Source: Rhodopirellula sp. SM50
GTDB taxonomy: Bacteria > Planctomycetota > Planctomycetia > Pirellulales > Pirellulaceae
DNA: 57,307 nucleotides
Reading direction: 5' to 3'
NCBI RefSeq assembly: GCF_002289565.1
Contig: NZ_NTFY01000044.1
Coordinates: 1-57,307, forward strand
In this document: one piece after another, positions 1 through 8,935 of the stretch
How positions within the stretch are numbered: position 1 is the first letter of the stretch
Layout: each line of letters begins with the position of its first letter
Translations under genes and position numbers: made by a program
Notes under the pieces: generated by a model
Databases searched by the model: none
What the model was told of the DNA's origin: nothing
What the model saw: only the letters and a program-made list of their open reading frames with translations

Positions 1-5
1 CCTCC

Positions 6-25
6 TTTCTAAGGATTCTTAGAAA
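6..25. repeat. short perfect hairpin
   Basis: TTTCTAAG (6-13) pairs perfectly with CTTAGAAA (18-25) around a 4-nt loop. It is cut close to the window edge, so its context is unknown. Confidence 0.5.
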
Positions 26-132
26 TAGGTTTTCACTGGTGACAGTGGGAATCGAATCCGTGGAAGTGATCTCGCGAAGAGAACTCAACAGCGAATCGTC
101 AGATTCATTTCACCACCAAAAAATCACGAAGA

Positions 133-169
133 CCCGCGTTGGACTGTCGCCAGCCAACGCGGGTTTTTT
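133..169 (+). terminator. Rho-independent terminator
   Basis: A perfect 10-bp GC-rich stem, CCCGCGTTGG (133-142) against CCAACGCGGG (154-163), is followed directly by six T. It would end plus-strand transcription entering from the left of the window; the gene it serves is outside. Confidence 0.8.
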
Positions 170-339
170 CGTGCGCGGTTGGCAGTTGGCAGTTGGCCAG
201 CGGTGGCGACGGGGCGGGTGGGGAAATGGGACCAATGGGACATAGGGGACGTATCGGTCCTATTGGTCCTATTTTCAGCGTGTGGGTCGGTCGGATGCGC
301 TGCTGGGCTGGCGATCGAGGAGGAGGTCGAACGGACGGT

Positions 340-720
340 TCAGTGGGATTGATCGAGTAGTTGCTGCAGGTAGTTGGCGATCGAATTGGAGTCGTTGCCT
401 TTTTCCAGGACCAGCGTGTTCTTCAGCCCGGCGGCTGCATCATGAATGCGCGGGTCGACGCGGCCGGTGTACAAACACGCGGGCGGGGCGTCGCCGTCTT
501 GCTGGACTTCTTGGAGGAAGTCGGTCCCGCTCATTCCGGGCAGATTGAAGTCCACCAGCAGGCAGTCACAGTCCGCAAGCTCTTGGTAGCAAAGCGTTTT
601 TTCGGCCGATTCAAAGGCGACACATTGGTGGCCCAACGCGGTTATAATCGCGCAGAGTGAATCCCGGACGTCCGGGTCATCCTCGACAATAACGACATGG
701 GCTTGTTTATTGACGGGCAT
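340..720 (-). CDS. stand-alone response regulator receiver protein
   Basis: A 126-residue protein made of one CheY-like receiver domain and no output domain. The acidic pocket (Glu13, Asp14, Asp15), phosphoacceptor Asp57 in LLVDFNLPGMSG, Thr85 and Lys107 are all in place. The ATG at 720 is chosen because it starts exactly one complete receiver domain; the same frame stays open far upstream, but that part is antisense to the kinase gene. It is divergent from the sensor kinase starting 91 bp away, so the two are probably a phosphorelay pair sharing a promoter region (inference). With no DNA-binding domain, output would be through a partner protein or a further phosphotransfer. FixJ/CheY-type receivers are the closest relatives by motif. 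Confidence 0.9.
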   Translation of the reverse strand: MPVNKQAHVVIVEDDPDVRDSLCAIITALGHQCVAFESAEKTLCYQELADCDCLLVDFNLPGMSGTDFLQEVQQDGDAPPACLYTGRVDPRIHDAAAGLKNTLVLEKGNDSNSIANYLQQLLDQSH

Positions 721-810
721 TGCAGATTTGGCGAGGTGGATTCCGTTCTGTGTCAGCTTCGACCGTGAGCTGAACAGTCGAATCTTTGTTGTTGACGTGG
801 ACGCCGGATA

Positions 811-3800
811 GTGGACTTTCTTTCTTACCGAATAGTGTACCTGCTGGTCGCGTTGGCTGTCGCCGGCACCGGCGTCGCGCAACAAGCCGAGTCTTATCGG
901 CCGCATTCGCCCGATCCATTCTGGGAACCTTGGCGGATTCGGGCTTTCCCTCAGCTCAAGGGTAAAGAGCTCAGGTGTCTCGGCGAAGATGCTCGCGGCG
1001 CGATCTGGTTCGGTGTGGCGGACGGGGCGGTTTGTTACGACGGGCTTGGCTGGGATGAGTTTGGAGCAACCCGCAATTTGCCGGGGGCAGCGATCGCGTT
1101 TGCTCAGGTCGGAAGCCAGTTTTATGCAGCCACGGGGTCCTCGATTCATGTGCTTGAGCAGGAGCGGTTTCGGCAAGTCTTTCCCCTGACCGATCGGGGG
1201 CGTTGGGTGATCGAAAACCTGGCGGTCGGGGCCGACGGTGTTATCTGGGTCTGCACCGACAAGGGGGCGTTGCGGTTGCAAGGGCCGCGTTCGGGAGGGC
1301 AGGGCGATCAATGGGACGAGATCCAGCTGTTGACGACGCCGGAGATCGCGAATTCTCTGCAGGGCGATCCGGTTACCGCTGAGATCCAGATCGAAGCGGT
1401 TGCGGCGGCCGACACGGTCAGATGGAACGCGGGCGTAGGCGTGTGTCTGTACGGCCAGGGCGTGGATAAGAACACCGTCATAGCGGTTGCCGAAAACGGT
1501 CCCGCAGCCCGGCAGGGTGTTCGGGTGGGCGACCGGATCGTGGCGATTGATGGCGAGGTCCGCCGCACGGTTTTTCAGCGGGAGCTCGAGGACGAACCTG
1601 GAACTCGGATTCAATTGAGTGTGCTGCCCAGAGGTGGTGGTGAAGTGCTGGATCTGGAGTTGGTGTGTGAATCGATCGAGGGTCGGTACCAGAGGTTTCG
1701 GCCGATTCAGATTGCGGACGATGGTCGCGGAACGGTTTGGTTTGCGACGCGTTTGGGTAGGATCCTTTCTTTGCAGCGCAATCAAGACGGCACGGAGGAA
1801 TGGACTCATCACACGCGAGTGCATGGTCTTCCCGTCATCGCGATGCCCAGCATCGTCGTGACGGATCGAGGTATTGCCGGGGTGGGGCGCAACACCGCGA
1901 CGGAATGCTTGCTCCGTTACGACGGCGATCGCTGGACGGTGATTGATCTGCCCCGTGGGATTGGTTCGTCGATCGAGACGTGTGATGACGGGACGTTGTT
2001 GGTCGGCACCAACGGTGCAGTGTTGTCGGTCTCAGCGAGCGGTCGGGTGGTCGACCACGGCATGCGCGACCACGGCATTTTCGGTAACGACATCATTGTC
2101 AAGAAAATGTCCGACGGTGCGTTCTGGATCGCGGGGAAGGGAGCCATCGCGCTGCGTCTGGAACCACAGGGGCAACGGTGGACGACGTATCGTGGCTTGG
2201 TTTATCAAGCGACTGGCGAAGACGGCGATGAGTGGTTCCTGACCGATCGCTTGTCTGTGGTGCATCACCGGGAGGGTCGTTGGCAGCAATACGACGCAGA
2301 CGACGGTTTGATATCGCAGCCACTGCGGGTGATCGTCACGACCGCCGGCGACGTTTGGGCGGCCGGCAGCCATGACGGGGTTGCCGCCACGGCGCGACAT
2401 CAGGGAGACCGCTGGGAACGCAGGCTGCATCCTGAGCTTTCGTGGGCGGTGGATCGGCGTGCGGTGTTCGAAGATCGGGACCAGCGGCTGTGGTTCGGGG
2501 CGGCAGTCAATCAGCTGGTCCAGGAAGATGACCACGGCGGTGTGTTGCGGTTTGACGGCGAAGTGTGGAAGCATTTTCGTCCTACCAATCGACTTGATTT
2601 CGTTTACGGCATCGCCCAAACACGAGACGGCTCGGTCTGGTTTGCCGGGCCGTCGCTGGTGCAGGTCACGCCGGAGGACCAGTTCGGTGCCGCCGCCAAT
2701 CTTCCATTGGTCGCGCGGGGGTTCACCGACGCATTGGCGAATGACCAAGACGGGGATCTGTGGATCGGCACGCGAGTCAAGGGCGTCGTGCGGTTGGGTG
2801 GTCGTCTGGCCGATCGTTCGGAGTACCGGTCGACTGTGTATGGAGAATCGAATCGGGTTTCCAACAGTCGTATCAAGAGTGTGTTGCCGATGTCAGACTC
2901 GAGTGTCTTGGTCGGCACGCCAGCGGGCTTTGATCGATTTGATGGTCAAACCTGGGCTCCGGCGGCGTTGCCGGCCGACTTGGCCTACGAGACAGACTAT
3001 GGAGGGCTCTATGAAGGTCGTTCCGGGGAGTTGTGGTTTAACGCGTCGGGGGTCGCCTTGATGACCCGTGATCTTGCCAAGGGGATTTCCGTGAAGGACA
3101 TGGGGTCGCTGCAAGATAAATTCAAGACCTTTCGTTATCGTTCGGATGATCGATCCCCTGATACCCAGATGGAGCGATCGGCAGCTCAGGCCACGTTTGG
3201 TGAAGCGGTCTCGTTAGCTTGGAGCGGCGTGGACTACATGGAAGCAACGCCCCGTGACCAGTTGACGTTCTCGTGGAGTGTTGACGATCAGCCATGGAGC
3301 GCATTTTCACCGGCGGTCCGAATCGAGTTGCCGGGACTGGACGGCGGGCTGCACCGTTTCCGCGTGCGGGCCCGTGACGCCGATTTCAACATCGACACGA
3401 CACCGGCTGAGATCACCATTGAGATTTTTCCGGCGCTTTGGCAACGCAGTTGGTTTCAAGGGGTGATGCTGCTGATGCTGGTCCTGTTTTGTTTGGCGAT
3501 GATTCAAACCGGTCGCGTTTTTCGTCGGGAATCCTCGCTGCGAACGAGCAATGAGCGGTTGTTGTCGGCGGAGCAGGATCTGCAGCAGGCCAACCAGAGC
3601 TTGGAAAGTCGCGTCGCCCGCCGAACGAGAGAACTGCGTGAGGCCAATCAGCGGTTGCACGCCAGTGAGGTGCAGTACCGATCGATCGTGGAAGACCAAA
3701 GTGAATACATCGTTCGTTTTGATGCCGATCAGAACGTGACGTTTGTGAACACGGCATTCTTGCGTGCCAATCGCATCGCCGGACAGACGGTCAGCGCGGT

Positions 3801-4815
3801 GTTGCCAGAGAAGGTGGTCAGCCGGTTGCGGCAAGTGGTTGCGAACGTGGAAGAGGGTCGGCAGGAGGGAAGATCGGTCGTGTCATTGGACGATGCCGAC
3901 GGTCAGCTGCGTTGGGAGCAATGGCATTGTCGTGTCTTGGTCGACCAGATCGGGAATCTCCTGGGCTACCAAGTGGTGGGGAACGACATCACCGATCTGC
4001 GAGACGCCCAGAATCGGCTGAGCGAAAAGGAGTTGGAGCTCGCACACTTGGCGCGTGTTTCGGCGCTCGGGGAAATGGTTGCCGGGATTTCGCACGAGAT
4101 CAATCAACCTCTGGCGACGATCGCAAACTTCTCGTCGGCGTCCTTGTTGGTGTTGGATCGTGAGCTGGGAGCCATCGAAAACGTGGAACGCAAAGAAGAT
4201 GTCCGCCAATGGATCGAACGAATCAAGGAGCAAACCGAGCGAATCAACAGGATTGTCAACAGTCTGCGTCGCTTCGGTCGTCCCGGCAGTAATCTGACCG
4301 CATTTGACATCGAGTCCGCGGTGACTGAATCGCTCGACCTGTGCGAGTACCGAACGCGAACGGTCCTCAATGAAATTTTCGTCGACATCCCCGCTGATCT
4401 GCCCAAGGCGTACGCCGATCGGGTGCAAGTCGAACAGGTTCTGGTCAACCTGATTCGCAACGCCGTTGATGCGATGGATGACCCTGCGGTCGTCGAGCGG
4501 ACGCTGAAGATCGTGGTCGCAACGGAAGAGGAGATGTTGAAGGTGTCGGTGATCGATTCAGGGCCCGGCATCGCGAAGGATCATGGCGACGAGATTTTCC
4601 AGACCTTTGTGACCACCAAGGCGCAGGGTATGGGGATGGGGCTGGCGATCAGTCGTTCGATCATCGAGTCGCACCAGGGGAGGCTGTACACGGTCGATGG
4701 TGCTGACGGCGCGTGGTTTGAATTCACGCTGCCCATTGCGACCGACGACCAGGCGGATCCGGTCCCGGTGAGAAGTACCGATCACGTGCCGCAGTCGCGA
4801 TCGGTCAGTGTTTAA
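811..4815 (+). CDS. hybrid-sensor histidine kinase with beta-propeller, embedded PDZ, PAS, HisKA and HATPase
   Basis: A 1334-residue membrane sensor kinase. Order: signal peptide (about 1-23); ligand-binding propeller repeats of the two-component regulator propeller type (WFG/WFA/WIG blades) across 40-790; a PDZ-like insert at about 208-290 (GVGV... VRVGDRIVAIDGE); a Y_Y_Y-like domain at about 800-870; a membrane segment at about 875-901; coiled coil; PAS at about 950-1070; HisKA with His1095 in SHEINQPL; HATPase with N-box Asn1217 and DSGPG at 1249-1253, then GMGMGLAIS. The propeller should be periplasmic and the kinase cytoplasmic. HisKA/HATPase resemble the FixL/NtrB group. The start is GTG 811; GTG 835 is an in-frame alternative. 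No receiver domain is fused, which fits the separate divergent receiver at 340-720. Confidence 0.93.
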   Translation: MDFLSYRIVYLLVALAVAGTGVAQQAESYRPHSPDPFWEPWRIRAFPQLKGKELRCLGEDARGAIWFGVADGAVCYDGLGWDEFGATRNLPGAAIAFAQVGSQFYAATGSSIHVLEQERFRQVFPLTDRGRWVIENLAVGADGVIWVCTDKGALRLQGPRSGGQGDQWDEIQLLTTPEIANSLQGDPVTAEIQIEAVAAADTVRWNAGVGVCLYGQGVDKNTVIAVAENGPAARQGVRVGDRIVAIDGEVRRTVFQRELEDEPGTRIQLSVLPRGGGEVLDLELVCESIEGRYQRFRPIQIADDGRGTVWFATRLGRILSLQRNQDGTEEWTHHTRVHGLPVIAMPSIVVTDRGIAGVGRNTATECLLRYDGDRWTVIDLPRGIGSSIETCDDGTLLVGTNGAVLSVSASGRVVDHGMRDHGIFGNDIIVKKMSDGAFWIAGKGAIALRLEPQGQRWTTYRGLVYQATGEDGDEWFLTDRLSVVHHREGRWQQYDADDGLISQPLRVIVTTAGDVWAAGSHDGVAATARHQGDRWERRLHPELSWAVDRRAVFEDRDQRLWFGAAVNQLVQEDDHGGVLRFDGEVWKHFRPTNRLDFVYGIAQTRDGSVWFAGPSLVQVTPEDQFGAAANLPLVARGFTDALANDQDGDLWIGTRVKGVVRLGGRLADRSEYRSTVYGESNRVSNSRIKSVLPMSDSSVLVGTPAGFDRFDGQTWAPAALPADLAYETDYGGLYEGRSGELWFNASGVALMTRDLAKGISVKDMGSLQDKFKTFRYRSDDRSPDTQMERSAAQATFGEAVSLAWSGVDYMEATPRDQLTFSWSVDDQPWSAFSPAVRIELPGLDGGLHRFRVRARDADFNIDTTPAEITIEIFPALWQRSWFQGVMLLMLVLFCLAMIQTGRVFRRESSLRTSNERLLSAEQDLQQANQSLESRVARRTRELREANQRLHASEVQYRSIVEDQSEYIVRFDADQNVTFVNTAFLRANRIAGQTVSAVLPEKVVSRLRQVVANVEEGRQEGRSVVSLDDADGQLRWEQWHCRVLVDQIGNLLGYQVVGNDITDLRDAQNRLSEKELELAHLARVSALGEMVAGISHEINQPLATIANFSSASLLVLDRELGAIENVERKEDVRQWIERIKEQTERINRIVNSLRRFGRPGSNLTAFDIESAVTESLDLCEYRTRTVLNEIFVDIPADLPKAYADRVQVEQVLVNLIRNAVDAMDDPAVVERTLKIVVATEEEMLKVSVIDSGPGIAKDHGDEIFQTFVTTKAQGMGMGLAISRSIIESHQGRLYTVDGADGAWFEFTLPIATDDQADPVPVRSTDHVPQSRSVSV

Positions 4816-4825
4816 GGGGCCGGGA

Positions 4826-5779
4826 TCATGCCTGGTACACCGGTGGGCTCCAGTTTCCAGCGTCCAGCCCGCTGTCGGCGACGAATAGTCTGCCCGCGTT
4901 GGAGCAGACCGCCTGGTCGTCGGCGGACATGTTTTCGACGGCCGTCGTGATCACCAATTTGAGTGTTCCGGCGTGTTCGACGAGGGCCGGGCAAGTGTTC
5001 TGTGGCGAAAGCGGGGTGCGCCAGACCTTTCGGCACTCCCCGCTGGCCAAATCGTAGAGCCTGGTTTCTCCGAAGGCGGCCGATTGCGGCAAGAACATCG
5101 CGATGATCAGCCCGCTGCCGTCAGGCGTCAAGATCGCTCCATCAGGAACCGCCGGATCCGATGTCAGGTCGAGCACGACCTCGGGTTCGGTCAAGGTTCC
5201 CTTGTCAAGGTTCACGCCGTAGCGAACGACTTGGCGCGTCGGCGAATCGATGTCGAGCAACGTGAGTTGTCCCCCATCGAGAACCATTGCTTTGCCGTTG
5301 CTGCAGATCTGGTCGTCGCGTAGGCGGATCAATTGTTGGTCGCGTCCCCGGTACAGATAAAGCCCCGCCTTCTTGGTGGCGAATTCAAGGTCCTTGGTTC
5401 CGAAAACCAGGTTGTCTTCATAGGCCAAGCCATCGTTGATGATCGTGTTGGTCACGTCATGGTCGATGTTTTCGCAGAACGGTTCCCACTGTTCGGTCGC
5501 AATGTCAAAAAAACCTAGAGAGCGTTCGCATCCGACGACAAAGCGATTCGCAGATTGGCAGGGAAACGCAAACCCCGGCCTGCCGGGGAGGTCTTGTGAA
5601 ACGTTCTTCCCGCTGTCGAAGTCGTAGCGATTCAGGCTACCGTGGGTCGCATCGGCGCCGTGTTGAATGCCCACCCAGGAAAACGTCCCCGGCGCGATTT
5701 GATACGGGCCTTCGGGGAGAAAACGCAGCGCGTCCGTATCAGGGGTGTTTAACGGCGTTGCTTCGATGACTTCGGCCAC
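4826..5779 (-). CDS. SMP-30/gluconolactonase/LRE family protein
   Basis: A 317-residue six-bladed beta-propeller of the SMP-30/gluconolactonase family. Candidate metal ligands are visible in the usual places: Glu in FLPEGP near the N-terminus, Asn/Asp in NDGLAYEDNLVFG, Asn in CSNGKAM and Asp in VPDGAILTPDG. No signal peptide, so it should be cytoplasmic, unlike the second family member at 41365-42348. Family members hydrolyse sugar lactones or other lactones using one divalent metal; the substrate here cannot be read from sequence. It converges on the histidine kinase gene with only 10 bp between the stops, and could use zwf-derived lactone, but that is inference. Confidence 0.85.
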   Translation of the reverse strand: MAEVIEATPLNTPDTDALRFLPEGPYQIAPGTFSWVGIQHGADATHGSLNRYDFDSGKNVSQDLPGRPGFAFPCQSANRFVVGCERSLGFFDIATEQWEPFCENIDHDVTNTIINDGLAYEDNLVFGTKDLEFATKKAGLYLYRGRDQQLIRLRDDQICSNGKAMVLDGGQLTLLDIDSPTRQVVRYGVNLDKGTLTEPEVVLDLTSDPAVPDGAILTPDGSGLIIAMFLPQSAAFGETRLYDLASGECRKVWRTPLSPQNTCPALVEHAGTLKLVITTAVENMSADDQAVCSNAGRLFVADSGLDAGNWSPPVYQA

Positions 5780-5821
5780 AATAAAACCTCGACGAATCTA
5801 GAAAGTTGGGACAGTGATGAT

Positions 5822-5868
5822 CGTAAGCTGGAAGCTTACGGCCGCGGAACGCAAGCTGGAAGCTTACG
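5822..5868. repeat. two tandem AAGCTGGAAGCTT-type hairpins
   Basis: Two near-identical 19-bp palindromes at 5822-5840 and 5850-5868 (CGTAAGCT-GGA-AGCTTACG; the second starts CGCAAGCT). The nnrE stop codon (5864-5866) lies in the right arm of the second. The GCTGGAAGC core also occurs in the repeats at 7121-7200 and 34507-34552. Confidence 0.75.
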
Positions 5869-6532
5869 CCACTTTGAAGTCTTTGAGCAAGGCTTTGGGG
5901 ACTCCGATGCCGACCACTTGCACGGTTCCCAGCCAGGGTTTGGCAGCGGGATTTGAAAACCCTTCTTTTTCAGCGACAAAGGTGACGGTCAGGTCGGCAC
6001 GAAACGTCACTTCGGCAGGGGTGCCGGAGTCGCAGTCCAGTCCGGTGGGCAGGTCGATGGCGACTCTCAGCCCACGCCGATCGTTGGCCAATTTCACCGC
6101 GTCGCCATACAGGCCTCTCGGCGCGCCCGTCGCGCCCGTGCCGAGCAGGCAGTCGACGACGGTTTCATCGTCCGCGATCCACCGATCCAGGTCCTCGGCA
6201 GACTCGGCGATCTGGAGGGTTAGTCCTGCCCGGGCGGCGATCGATGCGTTGGCACTCGCGTCGCCGGTCAATCGATCGAGCGGGACCAGCGACAGGATGT
6301 GGACGGAAAACCCGAGCAATTCCAAGTGACGGGCAATGACGTAGCCGTCGCCCCCGTTGTTGCCCGAGCCGCAAAGGATGCAAACCGGGTTGGCATCGCC
6401 GGGTGATTCGTGGCACAACGCGGCGATTCGCTCGGCCGCGCCACGCCCTGCATTTTCCATCAGCACCAAACCCAGCATTCCGTATTCTTCGATCGCGATC
6501 TGATCGACGCGTCGGACGTCTTCTCGTTTCAT
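5864..6532 (-). CDS. nnrE: NAD(P)H-hydrate epimerase (YjeF N-terminal domain)
   Basis: A 222-residue protein matching the YjeF_N/AIBP domain alone: N-terminal RRVDQIAIEEYGMLGLVLMEN, then CGSGNNGGDGYVIARHL (phosphate-binding NNGGDG), DCLLGTGATGAPRG with the catalytic-region Asp, and AIDLPTGLDCDSGTP. It interconverts R- and S-epimers of damaged hydrated NAD(P)H so that a dehydratase (NnrD) can repair it. In many bacteria the two activities are fused; here the NnrD half is absent and no nnrD is in the window. The last codons and TAA stop run into a dispersed hairpin repeat, so the C-terminal VA is repeat-derived. It is divergent from the FmdB-type zinc ribbon gene. Confidence 0.93.
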   Translation of the reverse strand: MKREDVRRVDQIAIEEYGMLGLVLMENAGRGAAERIAALCHESPGDANPVCILCGSGNNGGDGYVIARHLELLGFSVHILSLVPLDRLTGDASANASIAARAGLTLQIAESAEDLDRWIADDETVVDCLLGTGATGAPRGLYGDAVKLANDRRGLRVAIDLPTGLDCDSGTPAEVTFRADLTVTFVAEKEGFSNPAAKPWLGTVQVVGIGVPKALLKDFKVA

Positions 6533-6684
6533 CGTTCTCCCGAACCAGTTCCGGTTGTCAAAGAGTCATTGCCGGCCAACAATAGCAGTGTGAGTGGGCC
6601 ATCATATCCAATCAGAGGCCCAGCTGACATTGCGTGCCGACACCGTGTGCTGGTGTGAAATTCATCTATGAATCGAGGTTGATC

Positions 6685-6912
6685 ATGCCACTGTATGAAT
6701 ACGAATGTTCCAAATGTGACAAGTCCGTCGAGCTGCTCGTCCGATCGGCGGAAGAGCCGGTTTCGTGCCCGGAGTGCGGCAACGTCAAGCTGACGCGATT
6801 GATGAGCGCCACCGCGGCTCCGAATATGAAGGGAGCAAGCGGGTCATTGCCGATGGCTTCGGGCGGCGAATCGTGCGGTGCGCCGCGGTGCTGTGGCGGA
6901 ATCTGCCAGTAG
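6685..6912 (+). CDS. FmdB-family putative regulatory zinc ribbon protein
   Basis: 75 residues beginning MPLYEYECSKCDKSVELLV, followed by CPECG: the CxxC...CxxC zinc ribbon and MPxYEYxC start are diagnostic of the FmdB/CxxC_CxxC_SSSS family. ATG 6685 is preferred over an upstream in-frame ATG because it starts at the conserved MPLYEY and has GAGG 7 nt upstream (6674-6677). The tail is Gly/Ser-rich and ends with a second Cys cluster (SCGAPRCCGGICQ), as in several family members. Function is unproven; a regulatory or assembly role has been suggested for relatives. Confidence 0.9.
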   Translation: MPLYEYECSKCDKSVELLVRSAEEPVSCPECGNVKLTRLMSATAAPNMKGASGSLPMASGGESCGAPRCCGGICQ

Positions 6913-7000
6913 CGGATTTGCCCGCTTCTGCTTGAAAGCAACGGGACCGGAGCAACGGGATCCGTCAAGCGTCACGCTAAGTCGCATTGATTTTCTGCGT

Positions 7001-7103
7001 TTGACGCCAAGCCGAGTGTTTTTTGTTAGCGGCAGGGCGCGAGCCCTCCGGTCTTTCACGGTGTTTTTGAAACGCGACCGGACGGCTCGCGCCGTTCCGC
7101 TAA
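7001..7103 (+). repeat. 78-bp palindromic repeat, copy A, with 25-bp leader
   Basis: Core 7026-7103 starts TTAGCGGCAGGGCGCGAGCC and ends GCTCGCGCCGTTCCGCTAA; the arms are imperfectly self-complementary, so it folds into one long hairpin with a loop around TTTCACGGTG. Copies occur at 21848-21925 (plus) and 42401-42478 (minus), and half-copies at 35485-35511 and 42506-42521. The preceding TTGACGCCAAGC..GTGTTTTT is shared with the 42401 copy. Confidence 0.85.
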
Positions 7104-7120
7104 GCAACGCACGGAAAATA

Positions 7121-7200
7121 AGTGGGAAAGGCTTCCAGCCTGTCGATGCTGAAATGACAGGCTGGAAACCCACTGAATTGACAGTCTAGAAGCCTCTCCC
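7121..7200. repeat. GACAGGCTGGAAGCC palindromic repeat cluster
   Basis: AGTGGG...GGCTTCCAGCCTGTC (7121-7144) pairs with GACAGGCTGGAAACCCACT (7156-7174), forming a stem of about 20 bp; a third degenerate unit (GACAGTCTAGAAGCCTCTCCC) follows to 7200. It lies between the convergent zinc-ribbon gene and zwf and may end transcription from both sides. The same unit recurs at 34507-34552. Confidence 0.75.
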
Positions 7201-7208
7201 AGGGGGCA

Positions 7209-8669
7209 TCACGGGTGGGTCAGCACCGGGCAAACGTCGAACCATTCGCGATGGTGTTGATTGGCCATCCACTCGTTGGCTTCCGGCGGCCCCCACAGTC
7301 CGGGCTCATATTGGAACAGCTCCGGTGCGGCGGGGCTGCGCCAAGCGGCCAGGATCGGGTCGATGATGCCCCAGGCCAATTCCACTTCATCACTCCGGGC
7401 AAACAAACTCGCATCGCCAAGGATGGCATCCAGCAGCAGCCGTTGGTAGGCGTCCGGCATGTCACCTTTGGATGTCTGGTTGAAATCGAAATCCAGCGTG
7501 CTGGTCCGCGTCTTCATCTCACTTTCAGGCACCTTGGACTCGAAGTGCAGCTGAATTCCTTCGGCGGGCTGGATTTGGATGACCAGCCGATTGCCGACAG
7601 GGCTACGCGTTTTTTGGCCGAACAGAATGTGCGGCACGTGGCGGAACTGGATCACGATCTGAGTGGTCCGGCACGACATGCCTTTGCCGCTTCGCAAGTA
7701 AAACGGGACGCCCTTCCATCGCCAGTTGTCGCAATACAGCTTCAGTGCCGCGTAGGTTTCGGTCTGGCTGTTCGGGGGCACGCCTTCTTCGTTCAGGTAG
7801 CCGGCGTATTGTCCGCGGACGGTGTCGGAGGCGAACGCGCCGCCGGTCATTTTGCGGACGCTGTGCAGCACTTTGACTTTCTCGTCACGCACCAGTGCCG
7901 CATCGTATTTTGCCGGCGGTTCCATCGCGGTGATCATCATCAATTGCAGGATATGGTTTTGGAACATATCTCGCATGATTCCGGCGCTGTCGTAATAGCC
8001 GGCACGGCGCCCGATGACGACCTCTTCGGCGACGGTGATTTGGACGTGATCGACAAAGTTGCGATTCCAAATCGGTTCGAAGATCGAATTGGCGAATCGC
8101 AGCGCAAAGATGTTTTGGACGGTTTCTTTGCCGAGGTAGTGGTCGATCCGATAGATTTGGTCTTCGCGGAAGACCTTGTGGATCGAATCGTTCAGTGCAT
8201 GAGCGGTCGCCAGGTCCGTTCCGAATGGTTTTTCGATGATCACTCGTCGGAAACCGGCATCATCATCGGCCAGTCCGGCTGCGCCGAGTTGCTTGATGGC
8301 TTCCTCGTACAACTGGGGCATCGTCGAGAGGTAGTACACGCGTCCGGCGTTTTCGCCTTGTTCGATTTCGTCCAGGAATTTTCCCAAGGCGTCGAAGTCG
8401 GCGGCTTCTTTGATGTCACCCGGCTGGTAAAAGACGTGCTGACTGAATTCGTCCCAGGATTCCGCGTCGAACAGTTTTCCGGCAAATTTCGCCGTCGACT
8501 CGCGGAGGGAGTCGCGGAATTGCTGGTGCTCGAATCGTGACCGTGAGACGCCGACGATCCGCATCACACTGTCCAGTTTGTCCTTTTTGAACAGGCTGTA
8601 GAGCGCTGGAATCAATTTGCGACTTGTCAGGTCGCCCGAGGCACCAAAAATGACGATCGTATGAGCCAT
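7209..8669 (-). CDS. zwf: glucose-6-phosphate 1-dehydrogenase
   Basis: A 486-residue G6PDH of normal family length. It catalyses NADP-dependent oxidation of glucose 6-phosphate to 6-phosphogluconolactone, the first step of the oxidative pentose-phosphate pathway. The Rossmann motif IVIFGASGDLTSRKLIPAL is at residues 5-23, the substrate-binding RIDHYLGKETVQN motif carries the conserved Lys and His, and the downstream FVDHVQITVAEE is typical. It stands alone on the minus strand; the 266 bp upstream to bcp hold no gene. The next pathway enzyme, gnd, is in the window at 31912 but not in the same operon. No pgl-type lactonase of the NagB fold is next to it. Confidence 0.97.
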   Translation of the reverse strand: MAHTIVIFGASGDLTSRKLIPALYSLFKKDKLDSVMRIVGVSRSRFEHQQFRDSLRESTAKFAGKLFDAESWDEFSQHVFYQPGDIKEAADFDALGKFLDEIEQGENAGRVYYLSTMPQLYEEAIKQLGAAGLADDDAGFRRVIIEKPFGTDLATAHALNDSIHKVFREDQIYRIDHYLGKETVQNIFALRFANSIFEPIWNRNFVDHVQITVAEEVVIGRRAGYYDSAGIMRDMFQNHILQLMMITAMEPPAKYDAALVRDEKVKVLHSVRKMTGGAFASDTVRGQYAGYLNEEGVPPNSQTETYAALKLYCDNWRWKGVPFYLRSGKGMSCRTTQIVIQFRHVPHILFGQKTRSPVGNRLVIQIQPAEGIQLHFESKVPESEMKTRTSTLDFDFNQTSKGDMPDAYQRLLLDAILGDASLFARSDEVELAWGIIDPILAAWRSPAAPELFQYEPGLWGPPEANEWMANQHHREWFDVCPVLTHP

Positions 8670-8935
8670 GGCTAAGGCAAATGCAGCGCGGAGAGAATGG
8701 GGTTCGCGACGCCTGAGCGTTCACCCGAAGCGTAGCCCGCGGAGAATTTCGGTGCCAGGGGACGTCATCCCGGCGGATGCCCGCCCGGATGAACCCAGAC
8801 GTTGTCGCGATGGGCGTTTCGGCAGTGCTTCGAGGGGGGGACGACGGGCTGAGATGGTCGCATGGCTAGTCGCCAACAACGCTCTCATGGACCGCTAATC
8901 GTCCGAACACTGCGCAGAGGGCGATTCAGGCCGCC

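Larger units (their letters stand above)
1..339. other. gene-free left edge with three hairpins
   Basis: I see no convincing gene here. The stretch holds an 8-bp-stem hairpin at 6-25, a strong terminator at 133-169, and an imperfect palindrome at about 228-268 in which GGACCAAT on the left pairs with ATTGGTCC on the right. The last lies downstream of the minus-strand receiver gene and may act as its terminator. Confidence 0.6.

Noticed and set aside
40..118. tRNA or tmRNA 3' end (TTCACCACCA preceded by a GAATC..GATTC hairpin and a GAATCGAATCC string)
   Set aside because: No T-arm of the right size precedes the CCACCA-like end and no acceptor partner is visible upstream in the window.
340..1824. 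494-codon open frame extending the receiver gene upstream
   Set aside because: Codons beyond 720 are antisense to the kinase gene and carry no domain; the receiver is complete from 720.
7215..8540. 441-codon plus-strand frame opposite zwf
   Set aside because: Pure antisense of a well-supported enzyme gene; the protein has no recognisable domain. Codon bias in GC-rich DNA explains it.
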